Shown one piece after another: positions 7,706 to 16,641 of a DNA stretch of 64,000 nt. This DNA is from Streptomyces jumonjinensis (GTDB lineage Bacteria > Actinomycetota > Actinomycetes > Streptomycetales > Streptomycetaceae). The stretch covers positions 1 to 64,000 of the forward strand of contig NZ_VCLA01000024.1 of the NCBI RefSeq assembly GCF_009600885.1, given 5' to 3'. Under the pieces are notes generated by a model, which had not been told where the DNA came from, ran no database searches, and saw only the letters and a list, made by a program, of their open reading frames with translations. Positions within the stretch are counted from its first letter, which is position 1. Every line of letters starts with the position of its first letter. The position numbers and the translations under genes are program-made.

Positions 7706-9163
7706 GTGGCCGAGGAGCTCACCCCGAGTACCCCGGAAGAAGAAGAGCCGCAGATCAAGCAGCGCAAGAACACGCTGTACCCGAGCGTGTCCGACGAGCT
7801 CGCCGAGAACATGGCGGGCGGCTGGGCGGACACCGAGCTCCACGATCTCCAGCCCATAGCGCAGGCCGGGCACACCGCCGACCGCCGCGCCGCGCTCTCC
7901 GCCCGCTTCCCCGGCGAGCGGCTGGTGATCCCCGCAGGCAATCTGAAGACCCGCTCCAATGACACGGAGTACTCCTTCCGTGCCTCCACGGAGTACGCCT
8001 ACCTCACCGGCGACCAGACCGAGGACGGTGTGCTGGTCCTCGAACCCACCGCGGCCGGCCACCGCGCCACCGTCTATCTCCTCCCGCGCTCCAACCGCGA
8101 GAACGGCGAATTCTGGCTGTCCGGCCAGGGCGAGCTCTGGGTGGGCCGCCGCCACTCCCTGACGGAGGCCGAGCAACTGCTGGGCATCCCCGCCAAGGAC
8201 GTCCGCGAACTGGCCGACTCGCTGCGCGAGGCGGCGGGCCCGGTCCGCGCCGTACGCGGGCACGACGCCGGCATCGAGGCCGCGCTGGCCGACAAGGTCA
8301 CCGCCGAGCGCGACGAGGAACTGCGCGTCTACCTCTCCGAGGCGCGCGCCGTGAAGGACGCGTTCGAGATCGGCGAGCTCCAGAAGGCCTGCGACTCCAC
8401 CGCCCGCGGCTTCGAGGACGTCGTCCGGGTGCTGGACAAGGCGGAGGCCACCAGCGAGCGCTATATCGAGGGAACGTTCTTCCTGCGCGCCCGCGTCGAG
8501 GGCAACGACGTCGGCTACGGCTCGATCTGCGCCGCCGGTCCGCACGCCACCACCCTGCACTGGGTGCGCAACGACGGTCCGGTCCGCTCCGGCGATCTGC
8601 TGCTGCTGGACGCCGGTGTGGAGACCACCTCTCTCTACACCGCCGACGTCACCCGCACCCTGCCGATCAGCGGCCGGTACACCGAGATCCAGCGCAAGAT
8701 CTACGACGCGGTCTACGACGCCCAGGAGGCGGGTATCGCCGCGGTGAAGCCGGGCGGGAAGTTCCGCGACTTCCACGACGCCTCCCAGCAGGTGCTCGCC
8801 GAGCGGCTCGTCGAGTGGGGTCTGCTCGAAGGACCGGTGGAGCGCGTCATCGAGCTGGGGCTTCAGCGCCGCTGGACCCTTCACGGCACCGGCCACATGC
8901 TCGGCATGGACGTCCACGACTGCGCCGCCGCGCGGGTCGAGGCATATGTCGACGGCACCCTGGAGCCGGGGATGTGTCTGACGGTGGAGCCCGGGCTCTA
9001 CTTCCAGGCCGACGATCTGACCGTGCCGGTGGAGTACCGCGGTATCGGCGTACGGATCGAGGACGACATCCTCGTCACCGAGGACGGCAACCGGAATCTG
9101 TCGGCGAGCCTGCCGCGGCAGGCCGACGAGGTCGAGACCTGGATGGCCTCGCTCAAGGGCTGA
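7706..9163 (+). CDS. pepP: Xaa-Pro aminopeptidase (aminopeptidase P)
   Basis: 485-residue M24B metallopeptidase that removes N-terminal residues preceding proline. The N-terminal AMP_N domain covers roughly residues 40-180 (TEYSFRASTEYAYLTG) and the pita-bread catalytic domain follows. All five metal ligands are visible: Asp in LLLDAGVETT, Asp in YTADVTRTLP, His in LHGTGHMLGMDVHD, Glu in LTVEPGLYF and Glu in GVRIEDDILVT. No signal peptide is present, so it is cytosolic. The GTG start is supported by GAGGAGG eight to fourteen bases upstream. It is monocistronic, ending at a strong bidirectional terminator (9190-9222). Length and motifs fit Streptomyces PepP. Confidence 0.95.
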   Translation: MAEELTPSTPEEEEPQIKQRKNTLYPSVSDELAENMAGGWADTELHDLQPIAQAGHTADRRAALSARFPGERLVIPAGNLKTRSNDTEYSFRASTEYAYLTGDQTEDGVLVLEPTAAGHRATVYLLPRSNRENGEFWLSGQGELWVGRRHSLTEAEQLLGIPAKDVRELADSLREAAGPVRAVRGHDAGIEAALADKVTAERDEELRVYLSEARAVKDAFEIGELQKACDSTARGFEDVVRVLDKAEATSERYIEGTFFLRARVEGNDVGYGSICAAGPHATTLHWVRNDGPVRSGDLLLLDAGVETTSLYTADVTRTLPISGRYTEIQRKIYDAVYDAQEAGIAAVKPGGKFRDFHDASQQVLAERLVEWGLLEGPVERVIELGLQRRWTLHGTGHMLGMDVHDCAAARVEAYVDGTLEPGMCLTVEPGLYFQADDLTVPVEYRGIGVRIEDDILVTEDGNRNLSASLPRQADEVETWMASLKG

Positions 9164-9189
9164 CCATCCGGTCCACGCATGCCACGGCC

Positions 9190-9222
9190 TCAGGGGTCGG
9201 ACCGCACCGGTCCGGCCCCTGA
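9190..9222. terminator. Bidirectional terminator hairpin between convergent genes
   Basis: A 15-bp stem (TCAGGGGTCGGACCG paired with CGGTCCGGCCCCTGA, one T-G pair) with a CAC loop lies between the stop codons of the aminopeptidase gene and the leftward HATPase gene. Confidence 0.8.
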
Positions 9223-9255
9223 GTGCTGCCCCCGAAGGGACATCCCCAGGGATCA

Positions 9256-9312
9256 GGGCTCGGGGCTCGGGGCTCGGGGCTCGGGGCTCGGGGCTCGGGG
9301 CTCGGGGCTCGG
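9256..9312. repeat. Heptanucleotide tandem repeat (CGGGGCT), about 7-8 copies
   Basis: CGGGGCT is repeated seven times without error from 9261 to 9309, with partial copies on both sides. It ends directly at the stop codon of the leftward HATPase gene (9314). It is a likely strain-variable repeat; the ORF readings through it are PSPEPRA artefacts. Confidence 0.9.
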
Positions 9313-9313
9313 G

Positions 9314-9772
9314 CTACGACACCTTGAGCAGCGCGTCTTCCCGGAACTTGAGGACCTTGTCGAAGCTGATCACCGCGCCACGACCCGGCCGGTTCCCAAA
9401 GTGGACATGATCCGCGAGCTGCTCGATCAGACAGAGCCCGCGCCCGCTCTCGGCCAGCGTCGGGAACTGCGCTCTGGCGTGGGCGCGGCCACCGTGCCGG
9501 GCGGGAAACCCGGGCCCGGAGTCGGCCACTTCGATACGGCACTTCTCGCCGTCCATATACGCGGTGACCCGGTACGCCCCCGATGCCTCGCCCGGGCTCT
9601 GGCCGCCGCCGTGCTCCACGGCGTTCGCGCATGCCTCGCTGAGTGCGACCGAGAGATCGAACGAGATTTCGGGGTCGACTCCCGCCGTCTCCATCGTGCC
9701 GAGCAGCAGGCGCCGCGCGAGCGGGACGCTCGCAGCCTCGCGCCGCAAGTGGAGAGACCACCAGATGCTCAT
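9314..9772 (-). CDS. RsbW-like ATP-binding protein (HATPase_c)
   Basis: 152-residue HATPase_c protein, probably an anti-sigma-factor-type serine kinase. The N box is VALSEACANAVEHGGG, the G1 box EVADSGPGF, and GRGLCLIEQLADHVHFG the G2/lid region. The ATG at 9772 (MSIWWSLHL) is chosen over the much longer open frame because AGGAGG sits seven bases upstream. It is convergent with the aminopeptidase gene. No sigma factor or STAS antagonist gene is adjacent, so the target is unknown. Confidence 0.85.
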   Translation of the reverse strand: MSIWWSLHLRREAASVPLARRLLLGTMETAGVDPEISFDLSVALSEACANAVEHGGGQSPGEASGAYRVTAYMDGEKCRIEVADSGPGFPARHGGRAHARAQFPTLAESGRGLCLIEQLADHVHFGNRPGRGAVISFDKVLKFREDALLKVS

Positions 9773-10138
9773 GCTCCAGCCTCCTGGCTGCGGCTCGACA
9801 TACCGATACGTATTGCCCCTGGAGGCCACCCGTAAGCACGGTGCCGGTGTGATTGCGCTCATTCGGCCGACGCGCATGGCCGGGATGGTGGTGTGGCCGT
9901 ACCGTACGCACCCGGGCCGGCCGCGGTGTGCTCCGCCATCGGCGCAGGCGGGACCGCCCGGGCGCCCCGGACCGGAGCCGCGCCCGGGCCCTTCGGCGAG
10001 GCTGCCTGGACCGGGCGAACGGGGATCTGGACCCAGCAGGACAGGGATCTTGACCGGGCCGGCCGGAGAGACGGACAGAGAGGACCTACCGGACCTGCCG
10101 TAGGGAAGCCGGGGGCGCAGTGGGATGATGACCGGGCC

Positions 10139-10966
10139 ATGTCGTCCCCGTCCTCGCCGCCCTCTCCGCCGTCTCCACCGGGCCCGCCCGGCGGTACGCG
10201 CACGGGAGTCGGTACACGGCTGCTGAGGGCCGCGGTGTTCACCGCGGCCTGCGTCGCGCTGTCCGCGACGGGACACGCGCTGGCCGCCTGCGAGACCGTC
10301 CCCTGGTGGACCCTGGCGGCCGGCTTCATCGGGGTCTTCGCGCTCGTACTCCCCTTCACCGGCCGGGCGCGCTCACTGCCCTCGGTCACCGTGGCCCTGG
10401 GCGCCGGGCAGCTCGCTCTGCACACCCTGTTCGGCCTGGGCCAGCAGCATCAGCTGCGCCTCCCGCCCGCCGCCGACGACGCGCTGATCCGGATGGCCGC
10501 GAATCTGGTCTGCGGCGCGGGCGCCGCCGACCTCACCCCGGGCGACGCGCACCGCGTCATCACCACGGCCGGACTGACACCGCCGCCGCACGGACCCCAC
10601 CCCCCGGTGCCACAGCCCGAACTGCTGCCCTCCCTCCCCATGCTGCTGGGTCATCTGCTGGCCGCGCTCGCGACCGGCTGGCTGCTGCGCCATGGGGATC
10701 TGGCGCTGGCCCGGCTGATCCGGCTGTACGCCCGCTCCGCGCACGAGGCCGCCGGAGCCGCGCTGCTCCGCTCCCTCCGCGCCGCGCTCGTTCTCGTACG
10801 GGCGCTGGGCGCCGACCCGGCCCAGGCCCCGGGCTCCTCGGCGGGCGCTCGGCGTGCCGCCGACGAACCCGAACCGCCGGGTGCGGGCGACGCTCTCCAG
10901 CACACGGTGATCCGGCGCGGCCCGCCCGCGCGACCCGTCCTCACACGACTCGTACTCGCAGCCTGA
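10139..10966 (+). CDS. Integral membrane protein of unknown function
   Basis: 275 residues. A Pro/Ser-rich N-terminus (SSPPSPPSPPGPPGG) precedes about four hydrophobic segments: residues 30-50 (AAVFTAACVALSATGHAL), 57-72 (TLAAGFIGVFALVLP), 80-95 and a C-terminal one near 165-185 (LLGHLLAALATGWLL). The tail is charged. There is no recognisable catalytic motif. It lies 98 bp upstream of the YcnI gene in the same direction, so it may be co-expressed with the copper cluster. The ATG at 10139 was chosen as the first Met of the hydrophobic protein; the open frame extends further left. A family resembling it sits at the same place in other Streptomyces (from memory). Confidence 0.7.
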   Translation: MSSPSSPPSPPSPPGPPGGTRTGVGTRLLRAAVFTAACVALSATGHALAACETVPWWTLAAGFIGVFALVLPFTGRARSLPSVTVALGAGQLALHTLFGLGQQHQLRLPPAADDALIRMAANLVCGAGAADLTPGDAHRVITTAGLTPPPHGPHPPVPQPELLPSLPMLLGHLLAALATGWLLRHGDLALARLIRLYARSAHEAAGAALLRSLRAALVLVRALGADPAQAPGSSAGARRAADEPEPPGAGDALQHTVIRRGPPARPVLTRLVLAA

Positions 10967-11064
10967 CACGGCCCGCTCGGCATGCATGGGGCCGTGGTGC
11001 CGGCGCATCTCTGTGCGCCTGGCATATCCCCCCTGTCTCTCCTCACCCGTGGAGTGTCTTCGTC

Positions 11065-11862
11065 ATGAGCGTCATCCGCGCCCACCGCGCCACCGGTCTT
11101 TCTCCCGTCTTCTCACGCACCTCCTTCCGCGTCGCCGTCGCGACGGCGACCGCGGCCTCCGCCGTGCTGCTGCTCGCCGGACCCGCCGCCGCGCATGTCA
11201 GCGTCCAGCCGCAGGGCGAGGCCGCCCAGGGCGGTTACGCCACGGTCAACTTCAAGGTCCCCAATGAGCGCGACGACGCCGCGACCGTGAAGCTGGAGAT
11301 CAACATGCCCACCGAGCGCCCGCTGGCGTCCGTGCTGCCGCAGCCCGTGCCCGGCTGGAAGATCTCGGTCACCAAGACCAAGCTGGACAAGCCGCGGGAC
11401 ATGCACGGCAAGCAGATCACCGAGGCGGTCTCCAAAGTCACCTGGACGGCGGACGGCTCCAAGATCGGGCCGGGGCAGTTCCAGCAGTTCCCGGTCTCGC
11501 TGGGGCAGCTGCCCGAGAAGGCCGATCAGCTGGTCTTCAAGGCGCTCCAGACGTACGACGACAAGGAGGTCGTACGCTGGATCGAGGCGCCGGAGGAGGG
11601 CGCCGCCGAGCCCGAGTCGCCCGCGCCCGTCCTGGAGCTGTCGCCCGCGACCGGGGACCATCACGGTTCGGCGGCCGGTGCCGATGACGACTCCGACGCC
11701 AAGGGCGAGGAGGAGGCCGGCGAGCACGGCGGGCACGCCGGGAAGAGCGCGTCCGCCGATGACTCCGACTCCACCGCCCGCGTGCTCGCGGTCGTCGGCA
11801 TCCTGGTGGGCGCCGTCGGCGTCGCCTTCGGTGTGCTGGCCGGCCGTCGCCGCGCCTCCTGA
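11065..11862 (+). CDS. YcnI family copper-binding protein (DUF1775)
   Basis: 265 residues with a Sec signal peptide ending LLLAGPAAA-H. Cleavage would expose His44 (AHVSVQP) as the mature N-terminus, the residue that binds Cu(II) in YcnI proteins. The DUF1775 domain follows (VNFKVPNERDD, VPGWKISV, VTWTADGSKIGPGQF). An acidic/His-rich linker (GDHHGSAAGADDDSDAKGEEE) leads to a C-terminal transmembrane anchor (VVGILVGAVGVAFGVLAG) and RRRAS. It is therefore probably anchored outside the membrane. GGAG lies ten bases before the ATG. It is the first of a run of copper-handling genes through 15181. Confidence 0.9.
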   Translation: MSVIRAHRATGLSPVFSRTSFRVAVATATAASAVLLLAGPAAAHVSVQPQGEAAQGGYATVNFKVPNERDDAATVKLEINMPTERPLASVLPQPVPGWKISVTKTKLDKPRDMHGKQITEAVSKVTWTADGSKIGPGQFQQFPVSLGQLPEKADQLVFKALQTYDDKEVVRWIEAPEEGAAEPESPAPVLELSPATGDHHGSAAGADDDSDAKGEEEAGEHGGHAGKSASADDSDSTARVLAVVGILVGAVGVAFGVLAGRRRAS

Positions 11863-11943
11863 GGCTCCGTCCTCGTATCTCCGTAACTCCCGTACCCCAT
11901 CTCCCGTACCCCCTCTCCCGTACAGACTCTGGGATGCCTCTCC

Positions 11944-12603
11944 ATGCGTAAGAAGACCGCGCTCGCGACCGCGCTCGTCGCAGCCGCCGCCCTCACCCTG
12001 TCCGCCTGCTCCACCGGCGGCGATGATTCCGGGAAGGAACCCGTGGCCGAGATCTCGGCTCCGGAGGACGTCAAGCCCGGCACCGTGCTGGACCGGCCGT
12101 ACACCAAGCCGGACCTGGTGCTCACGGACACCAAGGGCAAGAAGTTCGACCTGCGGGAGCAGACCAAGGGCAAGCCGACGTTGATCTTCTACGGCTACAC
12201 CAAGTGCCCCGATGTCTGCCCGCTGACGATGAGCAATATCGCCATCGCCGAGAAGACCCTTCCCAAGGCCGACCAGGAGAAGCTCCAGGTCGTCTTCATC
12301 ACCACCGACCCGGAGCGGGACACCCCCGAGGTGCTGGGCGAGTGGCTGCCCAGCGCCGGCGACGCGTCCTTCATCGGGCTCAGCGGCGACTTCGCGACCA
12401 TCCAGGCGGGGGCCCTTCAGATGGGGATCGGCATCGATCCGGCGAAGAAGGAGAAGGACGGCACGGTCGTCTCGATGCACGGCGCACAGGTGATCGCCTT
12501 CTCTCCGAAGACGGACAGCGGCTATGTGCTCTACGGCGAGAGCACCACGGCTGATCAATTCGCCGAGGACCTCCCGGAGCTGGTGCGCGGAGAGAATCCG
12601 TGA
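11944..12603 (+). CDS. SCO1/SenC family lipoprotein (copper chaperone for cytochrome oxidase)
   Basis: 219 residues. The lipobox LSAC puts the lipid-attached Cys at residue 22. The thioredoxin-like fold carries the copper-binding pair Cys88/Cys92 in TKCPDVCP and His179 in VSMHGAQV, so all three Sco ligands are present. VFITTDPERDTPEVL is the usual Sco strand. Sco proteins deliver copper to the CuA centre of cytochrome c oxidase. The stop codon overlaps the GTG of the PCu(A)C gene by 4 bp, implying translational coupling, which fits their known cooperation. Confidence 0.93.
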   Translation: MRKKTALATALVAAAALTLSACSTGGDDSGKEPVAEISAPEDVKPGTVLDRPYTKPDLVLTDTKGKKFDLREQTKGKPTLIFYGYTKCPDVCPLTMSNIAIAEKTLPKADQEKLQVVFITTDPERDTPEVLGEWLPSAGDASFIGLSGDFATIQAGALQMGIGIDPAKKEKDGTVVSMHGAQVIAFSPKTDSGYVLYGESTTADQFAEDLPELVRGENP

Positions 12604-13112
12604 GCGGGAGCCGGAAGAGCCGGGCCGGGGACGAGAGCAAGGGCGCGAGCAGGAGCGGACTCAAGGCTCTGGCCGGCATCAGTGCCGTAGTGCTGAGCAC
12701 GGGACTGATACTGACGGGCTGCTCCTCCGAGAGCAGCCGCGGAAAGCCGGAACTCAAGGTCGACGGCGCCTTCATGCCGGAACCCGTCGGCGACATGGCC
12801 GCCGGATTCCTCACCGTACGGAACGACGGCGGCGAAGCCGACAAGCTCACCTCCGTCACCAGCGCGCTCTCCGACGATGTGACGATCCACGAGTCGAAGA
12901 ACCAGAAGATGCGGAAGGTGGCGGCGTTCGACATCCCCGCCGGGGGCGAACTCGCTCTCGAACGGGGTGGCAGCCACGTCATGTTCATGGAGCTCAAGCA
13001 GCGGCCGAAGCCGGGCGGACACGTCTCGGTGCGGCTGCACTTCGAGAAATCGGACCCGATCGCGGTTGAGCTCGCGGTCAAGGAACCGACGTACAACCCG
13101 AAGAAGCACTGA
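12600..13112 (+). CDS. PCu(A)C copper chaperone lipoprotein
   Basis: 170 residues. After a basic N-terminus, a hydrophobic segment ends in the lipobox LTGC (Cys41). The cupredoxin-like domain contains His97 (VTIHESK), Met104, His126 and Met128 (GGSHVMFMELK). Met104 and His126 are separated by 21 residues, as in the PCu(A)C motif; the first His is closer to Met104 (6 residues between) than the usual ten. It supplies Cu(I) to Sco or CuA at the outer membrane face. It starts on GTG inside the stop codon of the preceding gene and lies 23 bp before the CopC-CopD gene. Confidence 0.88.
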   Translation: MSGSRKSRAGDESKGASRSGLKALAGISAVVLSTGLILTGCSSESSRGKPELKVDGAFMPEPVGDMAAGFLTVRNDGGEADKLTSVTSALSDDVTIHESKNQKMRKVAAFDIPAGGELALERGGSHVMFMELKQRPKPGGHVSVRLHFEKSDPIAVELAVKEPTYNPKKH

Positions 13113-13135
13113 GTACCGAGGGGACTGACCACACC

Positions 13136-15181
13136 ATGACAGCCACCGCCCCGCGCCTCGACCCGCTCCCGGTCCGGTTCGCGAGCACCGCGCCACGGGC
13201 CCTGCCCCTGCTGCGAGCGCTGCTCGCCGCGGCCGTGCTGATCGGCACGGCGCTCGGCGCCCTGCTCGCGTCGGCCGGACCCGCGGCGGCCCATGCCGCC
13301 CTGACCGGGAGCGATCCGAAGGACGGGGCGGTGGTCGCCACCGCCCCCACGGAGGTGACGCTCACCTTCTCCGAACAGATCGCCATGGGGAAGGACTCGA
13401 TCCGGGTCCTGGACCCGAGCGGCGAACGCGTGGACAAGTCCACCGTCCGCGATCTCTCCCAGGGCGGCACGGTCGGCTACGGCGTCGATCTGCGGCCCGA
13501 TCTGCCCGATGGCACCTACACCGTGGCGTGGCAGGCGGTCTCGGCCGACAGCCACCCCATCTCCGGCGCGTTCACCTTCTCCGTCGGCGCTCCGTCCGAG
13601 ACCGAGGTCGCCCAGGCAGGGGGGCAGACGGGCGGCGGGGCCGTGGGCACGCTCTACGGGATAGCCCGCTATCTGGCGTACGCCGGTTTCACCGTGCTGA
13701 CCGGGGCCACCGCCTTCATCCTGCTGTGCTGGCGGCGGGGGGCGGGGGTCCGGCCGCTACAGCGGCTCGTGGCGCTGGGGTGGGTGACCCTCACGGCCTC
13801 CACTCTCGCGATGCTGCTGCTGCGTGCCCCGTACACCGGGTCCGGCAGACTCGCGGACGTCTTCACCCTCGCCGGGCTGCCGGAGGTCCTGGAGACCAAG
13901 ACCGGCGCGGCGCTGGTCTCCCGACTGCTGCTGCTCGGCGCGGCAGCGCTGTTCATCTCGGTGCTCTTCAGCTCGTACGCGCGTCGCGAGCGCACAGACG
14001 ACAGCGCTGTCGGCGCTGACGGCGACGGTGCCGGGGACCGCGCCCGGGAGAAGGACCTCACCTTCGGGCTGGCCGTCGGCGGCTCCGTGGTCGCGACCGG
14101 GATCGCCGCCACCTGGGCGCTCTCCGAGCATGCCTCGACGGGCATCCAGACGGGCATCGCGATGCCCGTCGATGTGCTCCATCTGCTGGCCGTGGCCTGC
14201 TGGCTCGGCGGTCTCACGGCGCTGCTGACCGCGCTCCACCGGGTGCCGTCGATCGAGGCGGACGCCGTACGGCGGTTCTCCCGGACCGCGTTCATCAGCG
14301 TCGTCGTCGTGGTGGCGACCGGGATCTACCAGTCCTGGCGGCAGATCGGCTCCTGGTCGGCGCTGACCGGCAGCGAGTACGGGAAGTGGCTGCTGGTCAA
14401 GGTGGGGCTGGTGGTGCTGATGGTCGGCCTCGCCTGGTTCTCCCGGGCGTGGACCGCGCGGCTGGGGCAGACATCGGACGCCACGGATGACACAGACGCC
14501 ACGGACGGCACAGACGCCGTGAACGGCACGGACAGCACCGACAGCACCGACAGCACCGATGAGACGCATGACGACGCCGTCGGCGAGATGGAACCGGAAC
14601 GAGCCGCTCAGCTCGCCCGTCAGCGAACCGCTCTCGACACCGCCCGCCGCAAGAAGGAGCGGGACGCGGACCCCGGACGATCCGGACTCCGCCGTTCCGT
14701 ACTGGCCGAGGCGGGCGTCGCCGTGGTCGTGCTCGCCGTGACCACCGTGCTGACGACCACCGAACCCGGCCGTACGCAGGAGGAGGCGGCCAAGGCGAAC
14801 ACAGGCGGCGTCTCGGGGGCCGCCCCGGCGGCGCCCCAGGGCCCGACCGAGGTGAAGCTGCCCTTCGACACCGGCGGCCCGAACGGCCGGGGCACCGTAC
14901 GGCTCACCCTCGACCCGGCCCGTCCCGGCGGCAATGAGCTGCACCTCTGGATCGACGGCCCCGGCGGCAAGCCCCTGGACGTGCCCGAGCTGAAGGTGTC
15001 GTTCACCCTCCAGGCCAAGAAGATCGGCCCGCTCCCCGTCACCCCCTCCCGGCTCGCGGCGGGACACTGGAGCGCGGGCTCCGTACAGATTCCGATGCCC
15101 GGCGACTGGCAGGTCCAGGTGACCGTACGGACCTCCGACATCGACCAGACGACCATCGACAAGACCGTGAAGATCGGCTGA
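13136..15181 (+). CDS. CopC-CopD fusion, copper resistance/transport protein
   Basis: 681 residues. The signal peptide ends SAGPAAA-HA, giving a mature N-terminal His as in CopC. The CopC beta-domain follows (GSDPKDGAVVATAPTEVTLTF... SADSHPISGAFTFSVG). Then come about eight CopD transmembrane segments (roughly residues 175-435). Residues 445-481 are an odd Thr/Asp repeat (DATDDTDATDGTD, DSTDSTDSTDETHDD). Another membrane span (VAVVVLAVTTVLTT) leads to a C-terminal YtkA-like beta-domain. It probably imports or sequesters copper for the chaperones encoded upstream. It is 4 bp from the following peroxidase gene, so the two are likely one transcript. Confidence 0.92.
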   Translation: MTATAPRLDPLPVRFASTAPRALPLLRALLAAAVLIGTALGALLASAGPAAAHAALTGSDPKDGAVVATAPTEVTLTFSEQIAMGKDSIRVLDPSGERVDKSTVRDLSQGGTVGYGVDLRPDLPDGTYTVAWQAVSADSHPISGAFTFSVGAPSETEVAQAGGQTGGGAVGTLYGIARYLAYAGFTVLTGATAFILLCWRRGAGVRPLQRLVALGWVTLTASTLAMLLLRAPYTGSGRLADVFTLAGLPEVLETKTGAALVSRLLLLGAAALFISVLFSSYARRERTDDSAVGADGDGAGDRAREKDLTFGLAVGGSVVATGIAATWALSEHASTGIQTGIAMPVDVLHLLAVACWLGGLTALLTALHRVPSIEADAVRRFSRTAFISVVVVVATGIYQSWRQIGSWSALTGSEYGKWLLVKVGLVVLMVGLAWFSRAWTARLGQTSDATDDTDATDGTDAVNGTDSTDSTDSTDETHDDAVGEMEPERAAQLARQRTALDTARRKKERDADPGRSGLRRSVLAEAGVAVVVLAVTTVLTTTEPGRTQEEAAKANTGGVSGAAPAAPQGPTEVKLPFDTGGPNGRGTVRLTLDPARPGGNELHLWIDGPGGKPLDVPELKVSFTLQAKKIGPLPVTPSRLAAGHWSAGSVQIPMPGDWQVQVTVRTSDIDQTTIDKTVKIG

Positions 15182-15185
15182 GCCC

Positions 15186-16538
15186 GTGAAACCCCTCAAA
15201 CCCCGCACCCCGCTGGAATCCCGTACCTCGACCGGGTCCCGGACCCCGGCCGAGTCCCGGACCCCGGCGGAATCCGTGGATCCAGAAGGCTCTGCTGAGC
15301 CCAGGGCCGCCCTGGACGGCGTCTCCCGGCGGCGGCTGCTCACCACCGTCGGCGCGGCGGGTGCGGGCGGGCTGGCGTTGGGGGCCGCGGGCGGGGCCGC
15401 GGCGCATGCCGCCGCGGCCGGCGACGCCCCGGACCCGCTGTCCGCCGTCGGCTCCGGCACCGTCGCCTTCCACGGCGAGCACCAGGCCGGCATCACCACC
15501 CCGATGCACTCCAAGGGTCATCTGATCGCCTTCGACCTGGCCCCGGGCGCGGGCCGCAAGGAGGCCGCCGCGCTGATGCGCCGCTGGTCGGCGCTGGCGG
15601 CACGGCTGATGGCGGGCCGTCCGGCCGAGGGGGACGACACCGGTGTGGCCCTGGACGCGGGACCCTCCTCGCTGACGCTGACCTTCGGGTTCGGCCGTAC
15701 CTTCTTCAGCCGTACGGGCCTCGCGGCACGGCGGCCGGCCGGGCTCGACCCGCTGCCCGCGTTCTCCGCCGACCAGCTCGACGCCAGACGGTCGAACGGC
15801 GATCTGTGGGTGCAGATCGGCGCCGATGACGGCCTGGTCGCCTTTCACGCGCTGCGCGCGATCCAGCGGGCGGCAGGGAACACGGCCGGGGTGCGCTGGC
15901 AGATGAACGGGTTCAACCGTTCGCCCGGGGCCACCGCGCGGCCGATGACCACCCGCAATCTGATGGGCCAGGTCGACGGGACCAACAATCCCCGGCCGTC
16001 CGACCCCGACTTCGCCCAGCGGATCTTCGTGCCGTCCGGCGGCGAGCCCGCATGGCTGGCGGGCGGCTCGTACGCCGTCGTACGCCGCATCCGGATGCTG
16101 CTCGACGACTGGGAGGCCCTCTCCCTCACCAAGCAGGAGCAGATCATCGGGCGGCGCAAAGCGGACGGCACGCCGCTCACCGGGGGTACGGAGACGACCG
16201 CACTGGCGCTCGACGAGCTGGGCGCGGACGGCAAACCGGTCATTCCGGCCAATGCCCATGCCCGGATCTCCGCGCCGGAGCAGAGCGGCGGGGCGGCGAT
16301 GCTGCGGCGGCCGTTCTCCTATCACGACGGAATCGGCGCGGACGGCACGCCGGACGCGGGGCTGCTCTTCATCTGCTGGCAGGCGGATCCGCTGCGCGGC
16401 TTCGTGCCGGTGCAGCGGAAGCTCGACCGGGGGGACGCGCTGTCGCCGTTCGTACGGCATGAGACGAGCGGGCTCTTCGCGGTGCCGGGCGGGGCGCGCG
16501 AGGGCGAGTACGTGGGCCAGCGGCTGCTGGAGTCCTGA
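15186..16538 (+). CDS. Tat-exported DyP-type haem peroxidase (EfeB-like)
   Basis: 450 residues. The GTG-start N-terminus has a short repeat (SRTPAESRTPAES), then a twin-arginine signal (SRRRLLTTVGAAGAGG, Arg-Arg at residues 48-50), so it is exported folded with haem. The DyP signature GQVDGTNNP supplies the distal catalytic Asp; NAHARIS carries the probable proximal His, and LRRPFSYHDG the conserved Arg. The family oxidises dyes, lignin-like aromatics or haem. Position directly behind the copper chaperone genes matches the Streptomyces DtpA-type arrangement, where copper chaperones and a DyP peroxidase support GlxA/CuA maturation (known from family work; inferred here). Confidence 0.92.
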   Translation: MKPLKPRTPLESRTSTGSRTPAESRTPAESVDPEGSAEPRAALDGVSRRRLLTTVGAAGAGGLALGAAGGAAAHAAAAGDAPDPLSAVGSGTVAFHGEHQAGITTPMHSKGHLIAFDLAPGAGRKEAAALMRRWSALAARLMAGRPAEGDDTGVALDAGPSSLTLTFGFGRTFFSRTGLAARRPAGLDPLPAFSADQLDARRSNGDLWVQIGADDGLVAFHALRAIQRAAGNTAGVRWQMNGFNRSPGATARPMTTRNLMGQVDGTNNPRPSDPDFAQRIFVPSGGEPAWLAGGSYAVVRRIRMLLDDWEALSLTKQEQIIGRRKADGTPLTGGTETTALALDELGADGKPVIPANAHARISAPEQSGGAAMLRRPFSYHDGIGADGTPDAGLLFICWQADPLRGFVPVQRKLDRGDALSPFVRHETSGLFAVPGGAREGEYVGQRLLES

Positions 16539-16641
16539 GGCCGTCCGGCAGGCGGGCGGCGGCAGCAGCAGCTGCCCACATGTCGGACAATTCGCTCGCA
16601 ACAGGGCTCGGAACCCACCTCGGGCCCATTAGGGTGACCGC

